DNA from: Collinsella sp.
Lineage (GTDB): Bacteria; Actinomycetota; Coriobacteriia; Coriobacteriales; Coriobacteriaceae
Length of the DNA stretch: 46,062 nt
NCBI GenBank assembly: GCA_018382125.1
Contig: JAGZQO010000014.1
Coordinates: forward strand, 1-46,062
Direction: 5' to 3'
In this document: positions 1 to 6,713 of the stretch, one piece after another
How the letters are laid out: every line of letters starts with the position of its first letter
Position numbering within the stretch: position 1 is the stretch's first letter
Translations under genes and position numbers: made by a program
The notes under the pieces: generated by a model
Databases searched by the model: none
Seen by the model: only the letters and a program-made list of their open reading frames with translations
What the model was told of the DNA's origin: nothing

Positions 1-27
1 CATAGCCTCTGAGCTGCGAACATTTGG

Positions 28-99
28 TGGGCGTTAGAAGATTTGAACTTCTGACCTCTTCCGTGTCAGGGAAGCGCTCTCCCCCTGAGCTAAACGCCC
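28..99 (-). tRNA. tRNA-Val (anticodon GAC)
   Basis: The reverse strand folds into a complete cloverleaf: acceptor stem GGGCGTT/AACGCCC, D-stem GCTC/GAGC, anticodon stem CTTCC/GGAAG with loop CTGACAC (anticodon GAC), and T-stem AGAAG/CTTCT. CCA is not encoded after the discriminator A. It lies 3 nt downstream of tRNA-Gly and is probably co-transcribed with it from the promoter at 191-250. Its terminator lies outside the window. Confidence 0.95.
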
Positions 100-102
100 A
101 AA

Positions 103-178
103 TGGAGCGGACAACGGGGCTCGAACCCGCGACCCCAACCTTGGCAAGGTTGTGCTCTACCAACTGAGCCATGTCCGC
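103..178 (-). tRNA. tRNA-Gly (anticodon GCC), copy 1
   Basis: A complete cloverleaf on the reverse strand: acceptor stem starting GCGGACA, anticodon stem ACAACC/GGTTG around loop TTGCCAA (anticodon GCC), T-loop GGTTCGAGCC, and an encoded CCA end (TGG at 103-105 on the plus strand). It matches the second copy at 497-572. It is the first gene of a Gly-Val tRNA transcript. Confidence 0.96.
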
Positions 179-190
179 CTGCGAGGATTT

Positions 191-250
191 AATATACGGG
201 ATGATCCACCCTAATGCAAGAACTATTTTCGAATAATTTGAAAAAAGTTC
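191..250 (-). promoter_or_regulatory. tRNA-Gly/Val promoter with A/T-rich upstream element
   Basis: On the minus strand there is -35 TTGCAT (214-219), a 17-bp spacer and -10 TATATT (191-196), ending 12 nt before the tRNA-Gly 5' end. Directly upstream (220-250) is an A/T-rich segment starting AACTTTTTTC. It is a degenerate version of the palindrome upstream of the other two tRNA promoters in this window. Promoter strength is inferred from the match to sigma-70-type consensus. Confidence 0.7.
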
Positions 251-326
251 GAGCCCAGGCGATGGGTACGAAACAGCCCGGCTACCGTAGTAGTCGGGCT
301 GTTGTGCTTGGAGCGGACAACGGGGC
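249..326. repeat. 78-bp direct repeat, copy A (hairpin plus truncated tRNA-Gly 3' end)
   Basis: This segment recurs at 437-514 with only a few substitutions. The unit contains a hairpin (272-303, a terminator-like stem around AGCCCGGCTAC) followed by the last 18 nt of tRNA-Gly. In copy A the tRNA part stops at 326 and unrelated sequence follows, while in copy B it continues into a complete tRNA-Gly. It is either the scar of a lost third tRNA-Gly or an attachment-site duplication at a tRNA 3' end. Confidence 0.8.
309..326 (-). pseudogene. 3'-terminal remnant of tRNA-Gly
   Basis: The reverse complement is identical to the last 18 nt of the two intact tRNA-Gly genes, including the encoded CCA. 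The rest of the cloverleaf (anticodon and D arms) is absent, so it cannot make a tRNA. It lies inside direct-repeat copy A. Confidence 0.75.
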
Positions 327-436
327 GTCCGCGTATCCGCTTTCGCGGATCCGCACCGGCTTCGGCCGCCTGTCGGCGTCCTCGCCAGCTCGCTACAAAC
401 GCTCCGCGTTTGTCTAACGCTCGCTCCCTCTCGGGC
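327..436. other. Hairpin-rich spacer between the two direct repeats
   Basis: This GC-rich sequence between the repeat copies has no credible gene. It contains several short foldbacks, the clearest being ACAAACGC/GCGTTTGT (395-402 with 406-413). It replaces what would be the body of a tRNA-Gly if copy A were intact. Confidence 0.5.
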
Positions 437-514
437 TCGAGCCCAGGCGATGGGTACGAAAAAGCCCGGCTACCGTAGTAGCCGGGCTGTTGCGCTTGGA
501 GCGGACAACGGGGC
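437..514. repeat. 78-bp direct repeat, copy B (terminator plus intact tRNA-Gly 3' end)
   Basis: The second copy of the 249-326 unit, 188 bp away. Here the tRNA-Gly 3' end is continuous with the complete gene at 497-572. The hairpin of this copy carries a better run of T on the minus strand than that of copy A. Confidence 0.8.
459..488 (-). terminator. Rho-independent terminator of tRNA-Gly copy 2
   Basis: The 11-bp stem AGCCCGGCTAC/GTAGCCGGGCT (463-473 with 478-488) has a 4-nt loop and is followed on the minus strand by TTTTT (463 down to 459). It lies 9 nt downstream of the tRNA-Gly 3' end. Confidence 0.85.
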
Positions 515-572
515 TCGAACCCGCGACCCCAACCTTGGCAAGGTTGTGCTCTACCAACTGAGCCATGTCCGC
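497..572 (-). tRNA. tRNA-Gly (anticodon GCC), copy 2
   Basis: The same 76-nt cloverleaf as at 103-178, with GCC anticodon and encoded CCA (497-499). It stands alone with its own promoter (585-632) and terminator (459-488). Two copies of tRNA-Gly(GCC) fit a GC-rich genome with heavy use of GGC codons. Confidence 0.96.
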
Positions 573-584
573 TTGCGGGTTATT

Positions 585-632
585 AATTTACGCGAGTTGT
601 CCTAAAGACGCAAGTACTTTTTTCAAAAAAGT
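585..632 (-). promoter_or_regulatory. tRNA-Gly copy 2 promoter with A/T palindrome
   Basis: On the minus strand: -35 TTGCGT (608-613), 17-bp spacer, -10 TAAATT (585-590). A 17-nt perfect palindrome, ACTTTTTT/AAAAAAGT around one central base (616-632), lies exactly 2 nt upstream of the -35 box. The same palindrome at the same 2-nt distance precedes the tRNA-Leu promoter. An UP-element-like role is inferred. Confidence 0.7.
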
Positions 633-677
633 TGCCCAAAGCAAGTTCATGCAGGTAAATAACGCCAAGTCAAGGCG

Positions 678-1424
678 CTATGCGCACGATTCCAATGCCG
701 AGCCAAACAACTTCACCATCCGAACGCGTGTGCCGGCACCATCTGTGCGCCGGGCAACTTCCACATTATCGACGAGCATGCGCATGAGCTTGATACCACG
801 TCCGCGTTCCTCGGATGCCACCGGCTCGCTCGCCCCATCGATAGAATAGCCAGCGCCCCGATCAAGCACCTCGAGTACAACGCGGTCCCCATAGGCCTGA
901 ACCGTCAGGACGCAGCCAACACCGCCCGCATGGTCATACGCGTTACCCAATGCCTCCCCCAGCGCCAATGCGACGTCATAGCGCTCATCACGCCTCAGGG
1001 GAAGCGATTCGAGGAGCTCGGCCACACGGTGCCGATAATACGGGAGATTCTCGATGCCTCGCTGCACTTCGACGCTCTTGCTCCATCGCGGCAACTCCCC
1101 CACCGGAATGGCGGGAATCGACTCCCGCGCCGGGCCCGCGACATGCAGGATGTCGACAAGTCGGGCAATTTCCAAAAAGCGAACGACCTCATCGGAGGCG
1201 TTAACGAGCGAAAGCAGCCCCTCATGCCTCATAAGTTCTCTGGCACGTGTAAGCAAAAACGCCAAGCCCGTCGAGTCGACAAAGCCCACGGTCTGGCAAT
1301 TGATGACAACACGACGCACGCCCCGGTCGATCAAATTATCCAACCGTCGGCGCAGTGCGGGCACCGAGGCGATGTCGATATCGCCCGGTGGCGTCAAAAC
1401 CGCTATGTCATTCCATTCATTCAT
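678..1424 (-). CDS. Fused STAS-domain anti-sigma antagonist / HATPase serine kinase (RsbV-RsbW-like)
   Basis: A 248-aa protein joining two usually separate partner-switching modules. Residues 1-100 are a STAS domain with the phospho-acceptor motif DSTG (Ser about 51). Residues about 125-245 are a GHKL-type ATPase of the RsbW/SpoIIAB kind, with an N-box E-x3-N-x3-H (about 157-165), G1 box DRGAG (about 188) and G2 box GRGIKLM (about 208). The ATG at 1424 is preferred over an upstream in-frame GTG because it starts just before the first STAS strand. It follows the PP2C gene by 81 nt, so the two likely form an operon. The family role is control of a sigma factor or another output by Ser phosphorylation. 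No sigma-factor gene is in the window, so the target is unknown. Confidence 0.82.
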   Translation of the reverse strand: MNEWNDIAVLTPPGDIDIASVPALRRRLDNLIDRGVRRVVINCQTVGFVDSTGLAFLLTRARELMRHEGLLSLVNASDEVVRFLEIARLVDILHVAGPARESIPAIPVGELPRWSKSVEVQRGIENLPYYRHRVAELLESLPLRRDERYDVALALGEALGNAYDHAGGVGCVLTVQAYGDRVVLEVLDRGAGYSIDGASEPVASEERGRGIKLMRMLVDNVEVARRTDGAGTRVRMVKLFGSALESCA

Positions 1425-1505
1425 ACGACCATGGTTCCCCAAAAGAGCTCGCTCGATGCACACGTATCTGCAACCGCGCAGATTTCGCCCGTCAGGCGTC
1501 GTGAC

Positions 1506-3851
1506 CTACGATCGACCCCGTAAAAACTCAAGGGAAACCAGCGCGATGTCATCGTTCAGCGCCGACTCGGTAAAGCGGTCAAGCTCGCCCAAGACCTTGC
1601 CGCAGATTCCCGATACGCCCTCACCCGAGACAGAGAGCAAAAGGTCGCGAAGGCGCTGCTCGCCAAAAAAAGCACCCGAGCGATCACGTGCTTCGATTGT
1701 TCCATCGGTATACATAAATAGCATGTCACCAGGAGCGAACGTAAACACGCCCGTCTCGTAGACCATGCTCTCAAAGGCACCGATCACGCCCGATTGGCAC
1801 CCAAGGAGCTCCACTTCTCCGCCTCGGGCTTCACCGCCACCAAGCGGCGTCGACGACGGCCTAATGACCATAGTGGGAGGATGTCCCGCCGAGCAATAGG
1901 TAGCGCGGCCCGCCTTAAGATCGATCTTGGCGATAAACGCCGTCACAAACGTCTCGACCCTCGAAAAGCCCATGAGCATGCTATTGAGCGAGCGAGCCAT
2001 ACGGGCAGGCCCCGCACCCTCCCAGGCATAGGCCGTCAGCGCTGTCTTGACGAGTGCTGACATCGAAGCCGCCTCGATTCCCTTGCCGGATACATCGCCC
2101 AAAATCATAACGGCACAATCGTCGGGAAGTCGGACAAGCGTATAGAAGTCACCGCCGACCAACGCAGAATTCGTTGCCGATAGGTATACCGAATCGGTTG
2201 CAATGCCCGGAACGTCACCAAGCGAATTTCTCATGCCAACCTGAAGCGTCTGAGCGATATGACGCTCCTCGCGTTTTTGAGACTCGCCTTCATAGATCAG
2301 CTCAAAGTCATGCGCCAGATGCACCAGGTAGTCGTATTCAAGGTCGTCAATTGGTTCTTGGCTGCCATCACGGAGCAGCAAGGCACGCGTCGTCGGCCCC
2401 TTGGCAACGTCGGCGGGAACGATTGCATCGTTGTTCCGCTGACCGCCGCCCTCCGAGCGAACGCGTCCCGCCTCGAAGCCGGAATCGACATAGAGGCCCT
2501 GGCATGGCAGGCCATGAGCCCTCAACCATCCGCCCATAGGCATGGATTCGTCGACGCGGGTCAAGCGCACATGCTTAAGATCATCAGCACTCGCACCGCC
2601 CAGCACCGACGGCTCAAAACCATCGGAAGCGACCCCCAAACGCGCAGCCGGTGCGGTGGTGGAAAAGAAGAGCGACTCCGGATCGCCCGGCAACGCCACA
2701 CGACTGCCACCCTCAAAATCGATGACATAGGTTTCGAGGCCCGCATCGTACTCCACGGGGCAAAAATGGCAATTGAGCACGGCGCAGATTTCGGACGAGA
2801 CGGCGTGCGAAGCAGCGACCGGATCATCAAGATAGGTAAATAGCTCATCGCGCAGCAAATTGAGTGAGCGGCCGAGCTCCGCCGTGCGGCGCGAACGTAA
2901 GCTCGACGCCATGCCGACCAGCTGAATAGACAGGTAATCGCAGATGACCTCGAGCACGTTAACGTCATAGGCAAGTGGCGCCTGGGGGCGTTTCCAGCCA
3001 ACTTCCAACACGCCAAGGACCTGCGTGCCATAAAACACGGGAAGACAGATCTCGCTGCGATACGGGGGCATATCCTGCACGCGCAGCAAGTGCTTGGAAC
3101 GATTGTCCAAATCCATGAACATGCCCGAAGCAACCCGATCGCCCTCAAGGTCCTGCTGAATCGAAAGGCGACAGGCGCGAGACTCGCGGAGCACATACGT
3201 CGGGATACCCGCACCATACGGCATAAATTCGGGAAGGTAGCTGTTATGCAGCTCCTTGGAAACACCGCGAAGCTTAAAACCGCCGCTCTCAGAAAAATAG
3301 ATGGCAGCACCCGAGGCGTCGAGGGTTCCTACAAGCTGGTTCAAAACGGTATCAAGCAAACTAGGCAGCTCAAGGGAGCCCACCGTACTCATAATGACCG
3401 AGAGCGTGCCAGAGAGACGCTTGTTCGCCACTCTAAGCTCCGAAAGCGCACGCTTGAGCTGACGGTCGTGCGAATACTGTTCTTCGATGCTATGGAGTGC
3501 CACCAGGACGCGCGGAGCACGGCGGCCTAAGATGCGAGGCGGCGTAACCGAGCCGGCACAAACCAGGACGGGAATAAAGGATCCGTCACTTAACTTGAGC
3601 ATCAACTCGCTCTTTGTTCCATTGGTCTCAAAAGGAAGACGATGCTCTGTCGCGCGTTCAAATGCTGACGAGTACAAGAGGTCTTTAACGTCCCCGTTGA
3701 TCACATCGGAACGCTCCTCGCACATCAGGTCGAGCAAACGATTATTCACATGCAGAATGGTTCCGTCGAGCTCACAGATGATGACAGCATCGCTCGTGAT
3801 CTCGACCAGTTGGGCAACGTCTGCCCACTCGTTGCGCTCAAGCGTTTCCAT
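1506..3851 (-). CDS. PAS-GAF-PP2C (SpoIIE/RsbU-like) serine phosphatase
   Basis: A 781-aa cytoplasmic sensor phosphatase. An N-terminal PAS domain (about 10-110) is followed by a GAF domain (about 155-320), a second, diverged GAF-like stretch (about 325-545) and a C-terminal SpoIIE-type PP2C domain (about 555-780). The PP2C metal-binding aspartates are visible in GGDFY, GDVSGKG, YTDG and NDDIAL. The domain order is that of RsbU/RsbP-type enzymes that dephosphorylate a STAS protein, and a STAS-kinase fusion lies directly downstream. The ATG at 3851 is chosen because GGTGAGGT lies upstream; an in-frame GTG at 3863 lies inside that ribosome site. The tRNA-Leu terminator is only 26 nt upstream, so transcription may depend on read-through. 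The ligand sensed cannot be told. Confidence 0.85.
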   Translation of the reverse strand: METLERNEWADVAQLVEITSDAVIICELDGTILHVNNRLLDLMCEERSDVINGDVKDLLYSSAFERATEHRLPFETNGTKSELMLKLSDGSFIPVLVCAGSVTPPRILGRRAPRVLVALHSIEEQYSHDRQLKRALSELRVANKRLSGTLSVIMSTVGSLELPSLLDTVLNQLVGTLDASGAAIYFSESGGFKLRGVSKELHNSYLPEFMPYGAGIPTYVLRESRACRLSIQQDLEGDRVASGMFMDLDNRSKHLLRVQDMPPYRSEICLPVFYGTQVLGVLEVGWKRPQAPLAYDVNVLEVICDYLSIQLVGMASSLRSRRTAELGRSLNLLRDELFTYLDDPVAASHAVSSEICAVLNCHFCPVEYDAGLETYVIDFEGGSRVALPGDPESLFFSTTAPAARLGVASDGFEPSVLGGASADDLKHVRLTRVDESMPMGGWLRAHGLPCQGLYVDSGFEAGRVRSEGGGQRNNDAIVPADVAKGPTTRALLLRDGSQEPIDDLEYDYLVHLAHDFELIYEGESQKREERHIAQTLQVGMRNSLGDVPGIATDSVYLSATNSALVGGDFYTLVRLPDDCAVMILGDVSGKGIEAASMSALVKTALTAYAWEGAGPARMARSLNSMLMGFSRVETFVTAFIAKIDLKAGRATYCSAGHPPTMVIRPSSTPLGGGEARGGEVELLGCQSGVIGAFESMVYETGVFTFAPGDMLFMYTDGTIEARDRSGAFFGEQRLRDLLLSVSGEGVSGICGKVLGELDRFTESALNDDIALVSLEFLRGRS

Positions 3852-3876
3852 CGTGGACCTCACCGTCTATCGGTAA

Positions 3877-3899
3877 CAAAAAAGCCTCCGAAGAGGCTT
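3877..3899 (-). terminator. Terminator downstream of tRNA-Leu
   Basis: The stem AAGCCTC/GAGGCTT with loop CGAA is followed on the minus strand by TTTTTTG. It ends the tRNA-Leu transcript and lies just before the PP2C phosphatase gene. Confidence 0.85.
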
Positions 3900-3910
3900 C
3901 TCAAATGCGA

Positions 3911-4000
3911 TGGTGTCGGAGGCGGGACTTGAACCCGCATGACCAAAAAGCGGTCACTAGCACCTCAAGCTAGCGCGTCTGCCAATTCCGCCACTCCGAC
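3911..4000 (-). tRNA. tRNA-Leu (anticodon GAG)
   Basis: A 90-nt class II tRNA with acceptor stem GTCGGAG/CTCCGAC, anticodon loop TTGAGGT (anticodon GAG), a long variable arm (TGACCGC...GGTCA) and encoded CCA (3911-3913). It is transcribed from the promoter at 4058-4106 with a leader of about 50 nt. Confidence 0.95.
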
Positions 4001-4057
4001 ATGCTATGTTGTTGATTCGCGGCTCGTTTTGTTGGACCCGCGCGTTCAACGAGGAAG

Positions 4058-4106
4058 ATAATAACCTATGATTCGAGAACTGTGCAAGCACTTTTTTGAA
4101 AAAAGT
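4058..4106 (-). promoter_or_regulatory. tRNA-Leu promoter with A/T palindrome
   Basis: On the minus strand: -35 TTGCAC (4082-4087), 18-bp spacer, -10 TATTAT (4058-4063). The perfect palindrome ACTTTTTT/AAAAAAGT (4090-4106) lies 2 nt upstream of the -35, exactly as at the tRNA-Gly copy 2 promoter. Confidence 0.68.
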
Positions 4107-4144
4107 TTACGAATTTGTAAATGCGCTGGTAGACGCTAATGTCC

Positions 4145-4269
4145 GGCCCCGAATCGGTGTTGCCTCCCGGCGCGTCCTCGGGCATGAGCGATATTTTGCT
4201 ACGCACTTCGTGCTGCAAAATATCGCTCCCCCTGCGGAATGCGCCGGGAGGCAACACCGATTCGGGGCC
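4145..4269 (+). repeat. 125-bp foldback element, copy 1 (29-bp perfect outer stem)
   Basis: The outer arms 4145-4173 and 4241-4269 are perfect reverse complements (29 of 29). An asymmetric internal loop separates them from a 14-bp inner stem (4186-4199 with 4215-4228) and a 15-nt apical loop that holds the mini-hairpin GCAC-TTC-GTGC. The internal-loop strands begin GTCCTCGGGCATG and end CCTGCGGAAT. Both recur, in the opposite orientation, in the element at 4451-4575, whose stems are otherwise unrelated. No coding gene covers it. It could be a structured RNA or a single-stranded-DNA mobile repeat. Confidence 0.85.
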
Positions 4270-4330
4270 TGCAAATACGTACTTCAAGCACAGTTCTCAA
4301 ACATGTTCTGGGGGCTGATACAAATTTGTT

Positions 4331-4385
4331 GGCTCGGCTTTGCCGAGCCCTTATATAAGGAGGCCGGAGCTAAAGCTCCGGCCTC
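4331..4385. terminator. Tandem hairpins between the two foldback elements
   Basis: There are two GC-rich stem-loops: GGCTCGGC/GCCGAGCC (4331-4349), and GAGGCCGGAGC/GCTCCGGCCTC (4360-4385) with loop TAAA. Neither is followed by a strong U-run on the minus strand; the second has CTTTT on the plus side at 4391-4395. They probably help end oppF transcription coming from the right. Confidence 0.5.
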
Positions 4386-4450
4386 GCTATCTTTTCCATT
4401 AGATTAAGTGAGCGATCAAGGAATCACACTCCCCCTGCCGAGTTACCGCA

Positions 4451-4575
4451 GGGCCCGACCTGTTGTTACTTTTCAGAACATCCCGCAGGACGGAGGAAGC
4501 CCCGCAGCGCGTAGCGCGCAGCGGGGCTTCCGACATGTCCGAGGACGTTCTGAAAAGTAACAACAGGGCGGGCCC
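4451..4575 (-). repeat. 125-bp foldback element, copy 2 (29-bp outer stem, one mismatch)
   Basis: The outer arms 4451-4479 and 4547-4575 pair at 28 of 29 positions. The inner stem is GGAAGCCCCGC/GCGGGGCTTCC (4495-4505 with 4521-4531), with a 15-nt apical loop containing GCGC-TAC-GCGC on the minus strand. Read on the minus strand, the internal loop begins GTCCTCGGACATG and ends CCTGCGGGAT, matching copy 1. Total length (125), arm length (29), core length (67) and loop length (15) all equal those of copy 1. It lies 16 nt past the oppF stop codon. Confidence 0.85.
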
Positions 4576-4591
4576 GGACGAAAACAACCGG

Positions 4592-5620
4592 CTACAGGTC
4601 GATGTGCGATTCCTTGATCGGGAACGGCTCCGCGAAGTGACACGCGCAGCAGTGGCCCGGGGCAACTTCCTTAAACTCAGGCAGCTTCTCGGAGCAGATG
4701 CCCTGCGCGATCGGGCAGCGCGTGTGGAAACGGCAGCCGGTCGGCGGATCCAGCGGTGACGGCGGATCGCCGGCGAGGATGATGCGCTTGCGGGTCTTCT
4801 GGATATCAGGATCGGGCACCGGCACGGCAGACAGCAGCGACTGCGTGTACGGATGGTGAGGCTCGCTGTAGAGCGTCTTCCAGTCCGAAACCTCGACCAT
4901 CTTACCCAGGTACATAACGGCAACGCGATCGGAGATGTGCTGCACGACGGAGAGGTCGTGAGCAATGAAGAGATAAGCAGTACCGAACTTATCCTGAAGC
5001 TCCTTCAGCAGGTTCAAAACCTGGGCCTGAATGGAAACGTCAAGTGCAGAGACAGGCTCGTCGCAGATGATCAGCTTGGGCTTCAGAGCGAACGCGCGGG
5101 CAATGCCGACACGCTGACGCTGACCGCCGGAGAACTCGTGCGGATAGCGGTTGATGTGCTCGGGGTTCAGACCGACGACGTCCAGCAGCTCGCGGACACG
5201 CTCAATACGCTCCTCCTTGGTGCCCACGCCGTGAATGGTCATGGGCTCGGAGACGATCTCGCCGATGGTCATACGAGGGTTGAGCGAAGCATAGGGATCC
5301 TGGAAGATAAACTGCATCTCGCGACGCATGTCCTTGATCTCATGTTTGCTCATCTCGGCAACATCTTTGCCCTGGAAGAACACCTTACCGGCGGTCGGCT
5401 TGGTCAAGCGCATGATGGTGCGACCCGTCGTGGACTTACCGCAACCAGACTCACCAACCAGACCAAAGGTCTCGCCAGGATAAATCTCAAAAGAGATGTC
5501 ATTTACAGCAGAGACGACACGCTTGGAAAAACGCTTGGCGAACATGCCGGACTCAGCGGGGAACTCCTTAGAGAGGTGCTCGACCTTCAGCAACGGAGTA
5601 CGCTCGTTGGTATCTGCCAT
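4592..5620 (-). CDS. oppF: Oligopeptide ABC transporter ATP-binding protein OppF
   Basis: A 342-aa nucleotide-binding subunit that drives peptide import with OppD at the cytoplasmic face of OppBC. Walker A is GESGCGKS (56-63), the signature is LSGGQ-like (FSGGQRQR) and Walker B is LIICDEP. The C-terminal oligopeptide extension keeps cysteines (CRFHTRCP...C...CCAC), as in family members reported to bind an iron-sulfur cluster. It is the last gene of the opp operon. Its ATG overlaps the oppD stop codon by one base, with GGGAGG upstream. Foldback element copy 2 begins 16 nt downstream. Confidence 0.93.
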   Translation of the reverse strand: MADTNERTPLLKVEHLSKEFPAESGMFAKRFSKRVVSAVNDISFEIYPGETFGLVGESGCGKSTTGRTIMRLTKPTAGKVFFQGKDVAEMSKHEIKDMRREMQFIFQDPYASLNPRMTIGEIVSEPMTIHGVGTKEERIERVRELLDVVGLNPEHINRYPHEFSGGQRQRVGIARAFALKPKLIICDEPVSALDVSIQAQVLNLLKELQDKFGTAYLFIAHDLSVVQHISDRVAVMYLGKMVEVSDWKTLYSEPHHPYTQSLLSAVPVPDPDIQKTRKRIILAGDPPSPLDPPTGCRFHTRCPIAQGICSEKLPEFKEVAPGHCCACHFAEPFPIKESHIDL

Positions 5621-6711
5621 TACGCCTCGCCTCCCTTCTTGGAATCCTTGCGCGTACGGGACGTCTCAGGAGCGTTCTTGAGAAACTCGGGGTCACCGGA
5701 GTAGTGGCATGCAGAGTAATGACCAGACTCGGTGACAACGCGCTCGGGGCGCTGCTTGCGGCACTTATCGGTCGCATAGGGACAACGAGGCGAGAACACG
5801 CAGCCCTCGGGCAGGTTCATGAGCGAAGGCGGGTTGCCGTGAATCGGCGTAAGCGGCTTCTTCTCTTCGATGGCCTGCTCCGGGATGGAGCGGATAAGGC
5901 CCCAGGTGTAGGGGTGGCGGCTCTCGTAGAAGATTTCCTCAGCAGTACCGAACTCGACGGGACGGCCGGCGTACATAACCATGATCTTGTCGGCCATGTC
6001 AGCGACGACGCCCAGGTCATGGGTAATCATGATGATGGCGTTGCCGTTCTTCTCCTGCATTTCCTGCATAAGCTCAATAATCTGAGCCTGGATGGTAACG
6101 TCCAGAGCCGTCGTGGGCTCGTCGGCAATCAGAATATCGGGATCGCAGGCAAGAGCCATGGCAATCATGACGCGCTGACGCATACCGCCAGAGAACTGGT
6201 GCGGATACTCGTTGACGCGCTTCTCGGGCTCGGGAATACCAACGAGGTCCAAAAGCTCGGTGGCACGCTTGAGTGCCTCCTGCTTGGAGTAGCCACGGTG
6301 CAGACGAAGGCCCTCACCCACCTGCTTGCCGATCTTATAGACCGGGTTCAAGGAGGTCATAGGATCCTGAAAGATCATCGCGATATCGTTGCCGCGAATG
6401 TGCTGCATCTCTTCCTCGGTCATCTCGAGGATAGAACGACCGCGATAGCGAACGTCGCCGCCCTCGATCTTCCCCGGAGGCATCGAAATAAGGCCCATGA
6501 TGGTCATGGCGGTCACGGACTTACCGGAGCCGGACTCACCGACGACGCCAAGGGTCTCGCCGCGATCGAGCGTGTAGGAGACACCGTCGACAGCGCGAAC
6601 GACGCCATCCTCGGTGTGGAAATACATCTTAAGGTCATCGACCTCGAGCAGATGCTGGCCCTCAGGAACCGGCTGGTCCTTCAGGTCCACATAGTTCTTG
6701 TTCTTCTTCAT
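5620..6711 (-). CDS. oppD: Oligopeptide ABC transporter ATP-binding protein OppD
   Basis: A 363-aa ATPase pairing with OppF. Walker A is GESGSGKS (58-65), the signature FSGGMRQRV and Walker B ILIADEP. The C-terminal extension has the CVFSPRCPYA...C...C cysteine pattern. It starts 2 nt after the oppC stop and overlaps oppF by one base, so translation is probably coupled through oppC-D-F. Length is normal for OppD/DppD. The peptide specificity cannot be read from the ATPase. Confidence 0.93.
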   Translation of the reverse strand: MKKNKNYVDLKDQPVPEGQHLLEVDDLKMYFHTEDGVVRAVDGVSYTLDRGETLGVVGESGSGKSVTAMTIMGLISMPPGKIEGGDVRYRGRSILEMTEEEMQHIRGNDIAMIFQDPMTSLNPVYKIGKQVGEGLRLHRGYSKQEALKRATELLDLVGIPEPEKRVNEYPHQFSGGMRQRVMIAMALACDPDILIADEPTTALDVTIQAQIIELMQEMQEKNGNAIIMITHDLGVVADMADKIMVMYAGRPVEFGTAEEIFYESRHPYTWGLIRSIPEQAIEEKKPLTPIHGNPPSLMNLPEGCVFSPRCPYATDKCRKQRPERVVTESGHYSACHYSGDPEFLKNAPETSRTRKDSKKGGEA

Positions 6712-6713
6712 CC

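Noticed and set aside
214..417. A 67-codon plus-strand open frame across the direct repeat
   Set aside because: It runs through a terminator hairpin and a tRNA remnant and has no recognisable protein features.
4066..4407. Open frames on both strands across foldback element 1 (74 and 104 codons)
   Set aside because: They arise from the inverted repeat itself. They overlap the tRNA-Leu promoter or hairpins and show no protein family.
4145..4575. CRISPR or insertion-sequence ends
   Set aside because: There are only two copies in inverted orientation, with no spacer array, transposase or target-site duplication, and the stems differ completely between copies.
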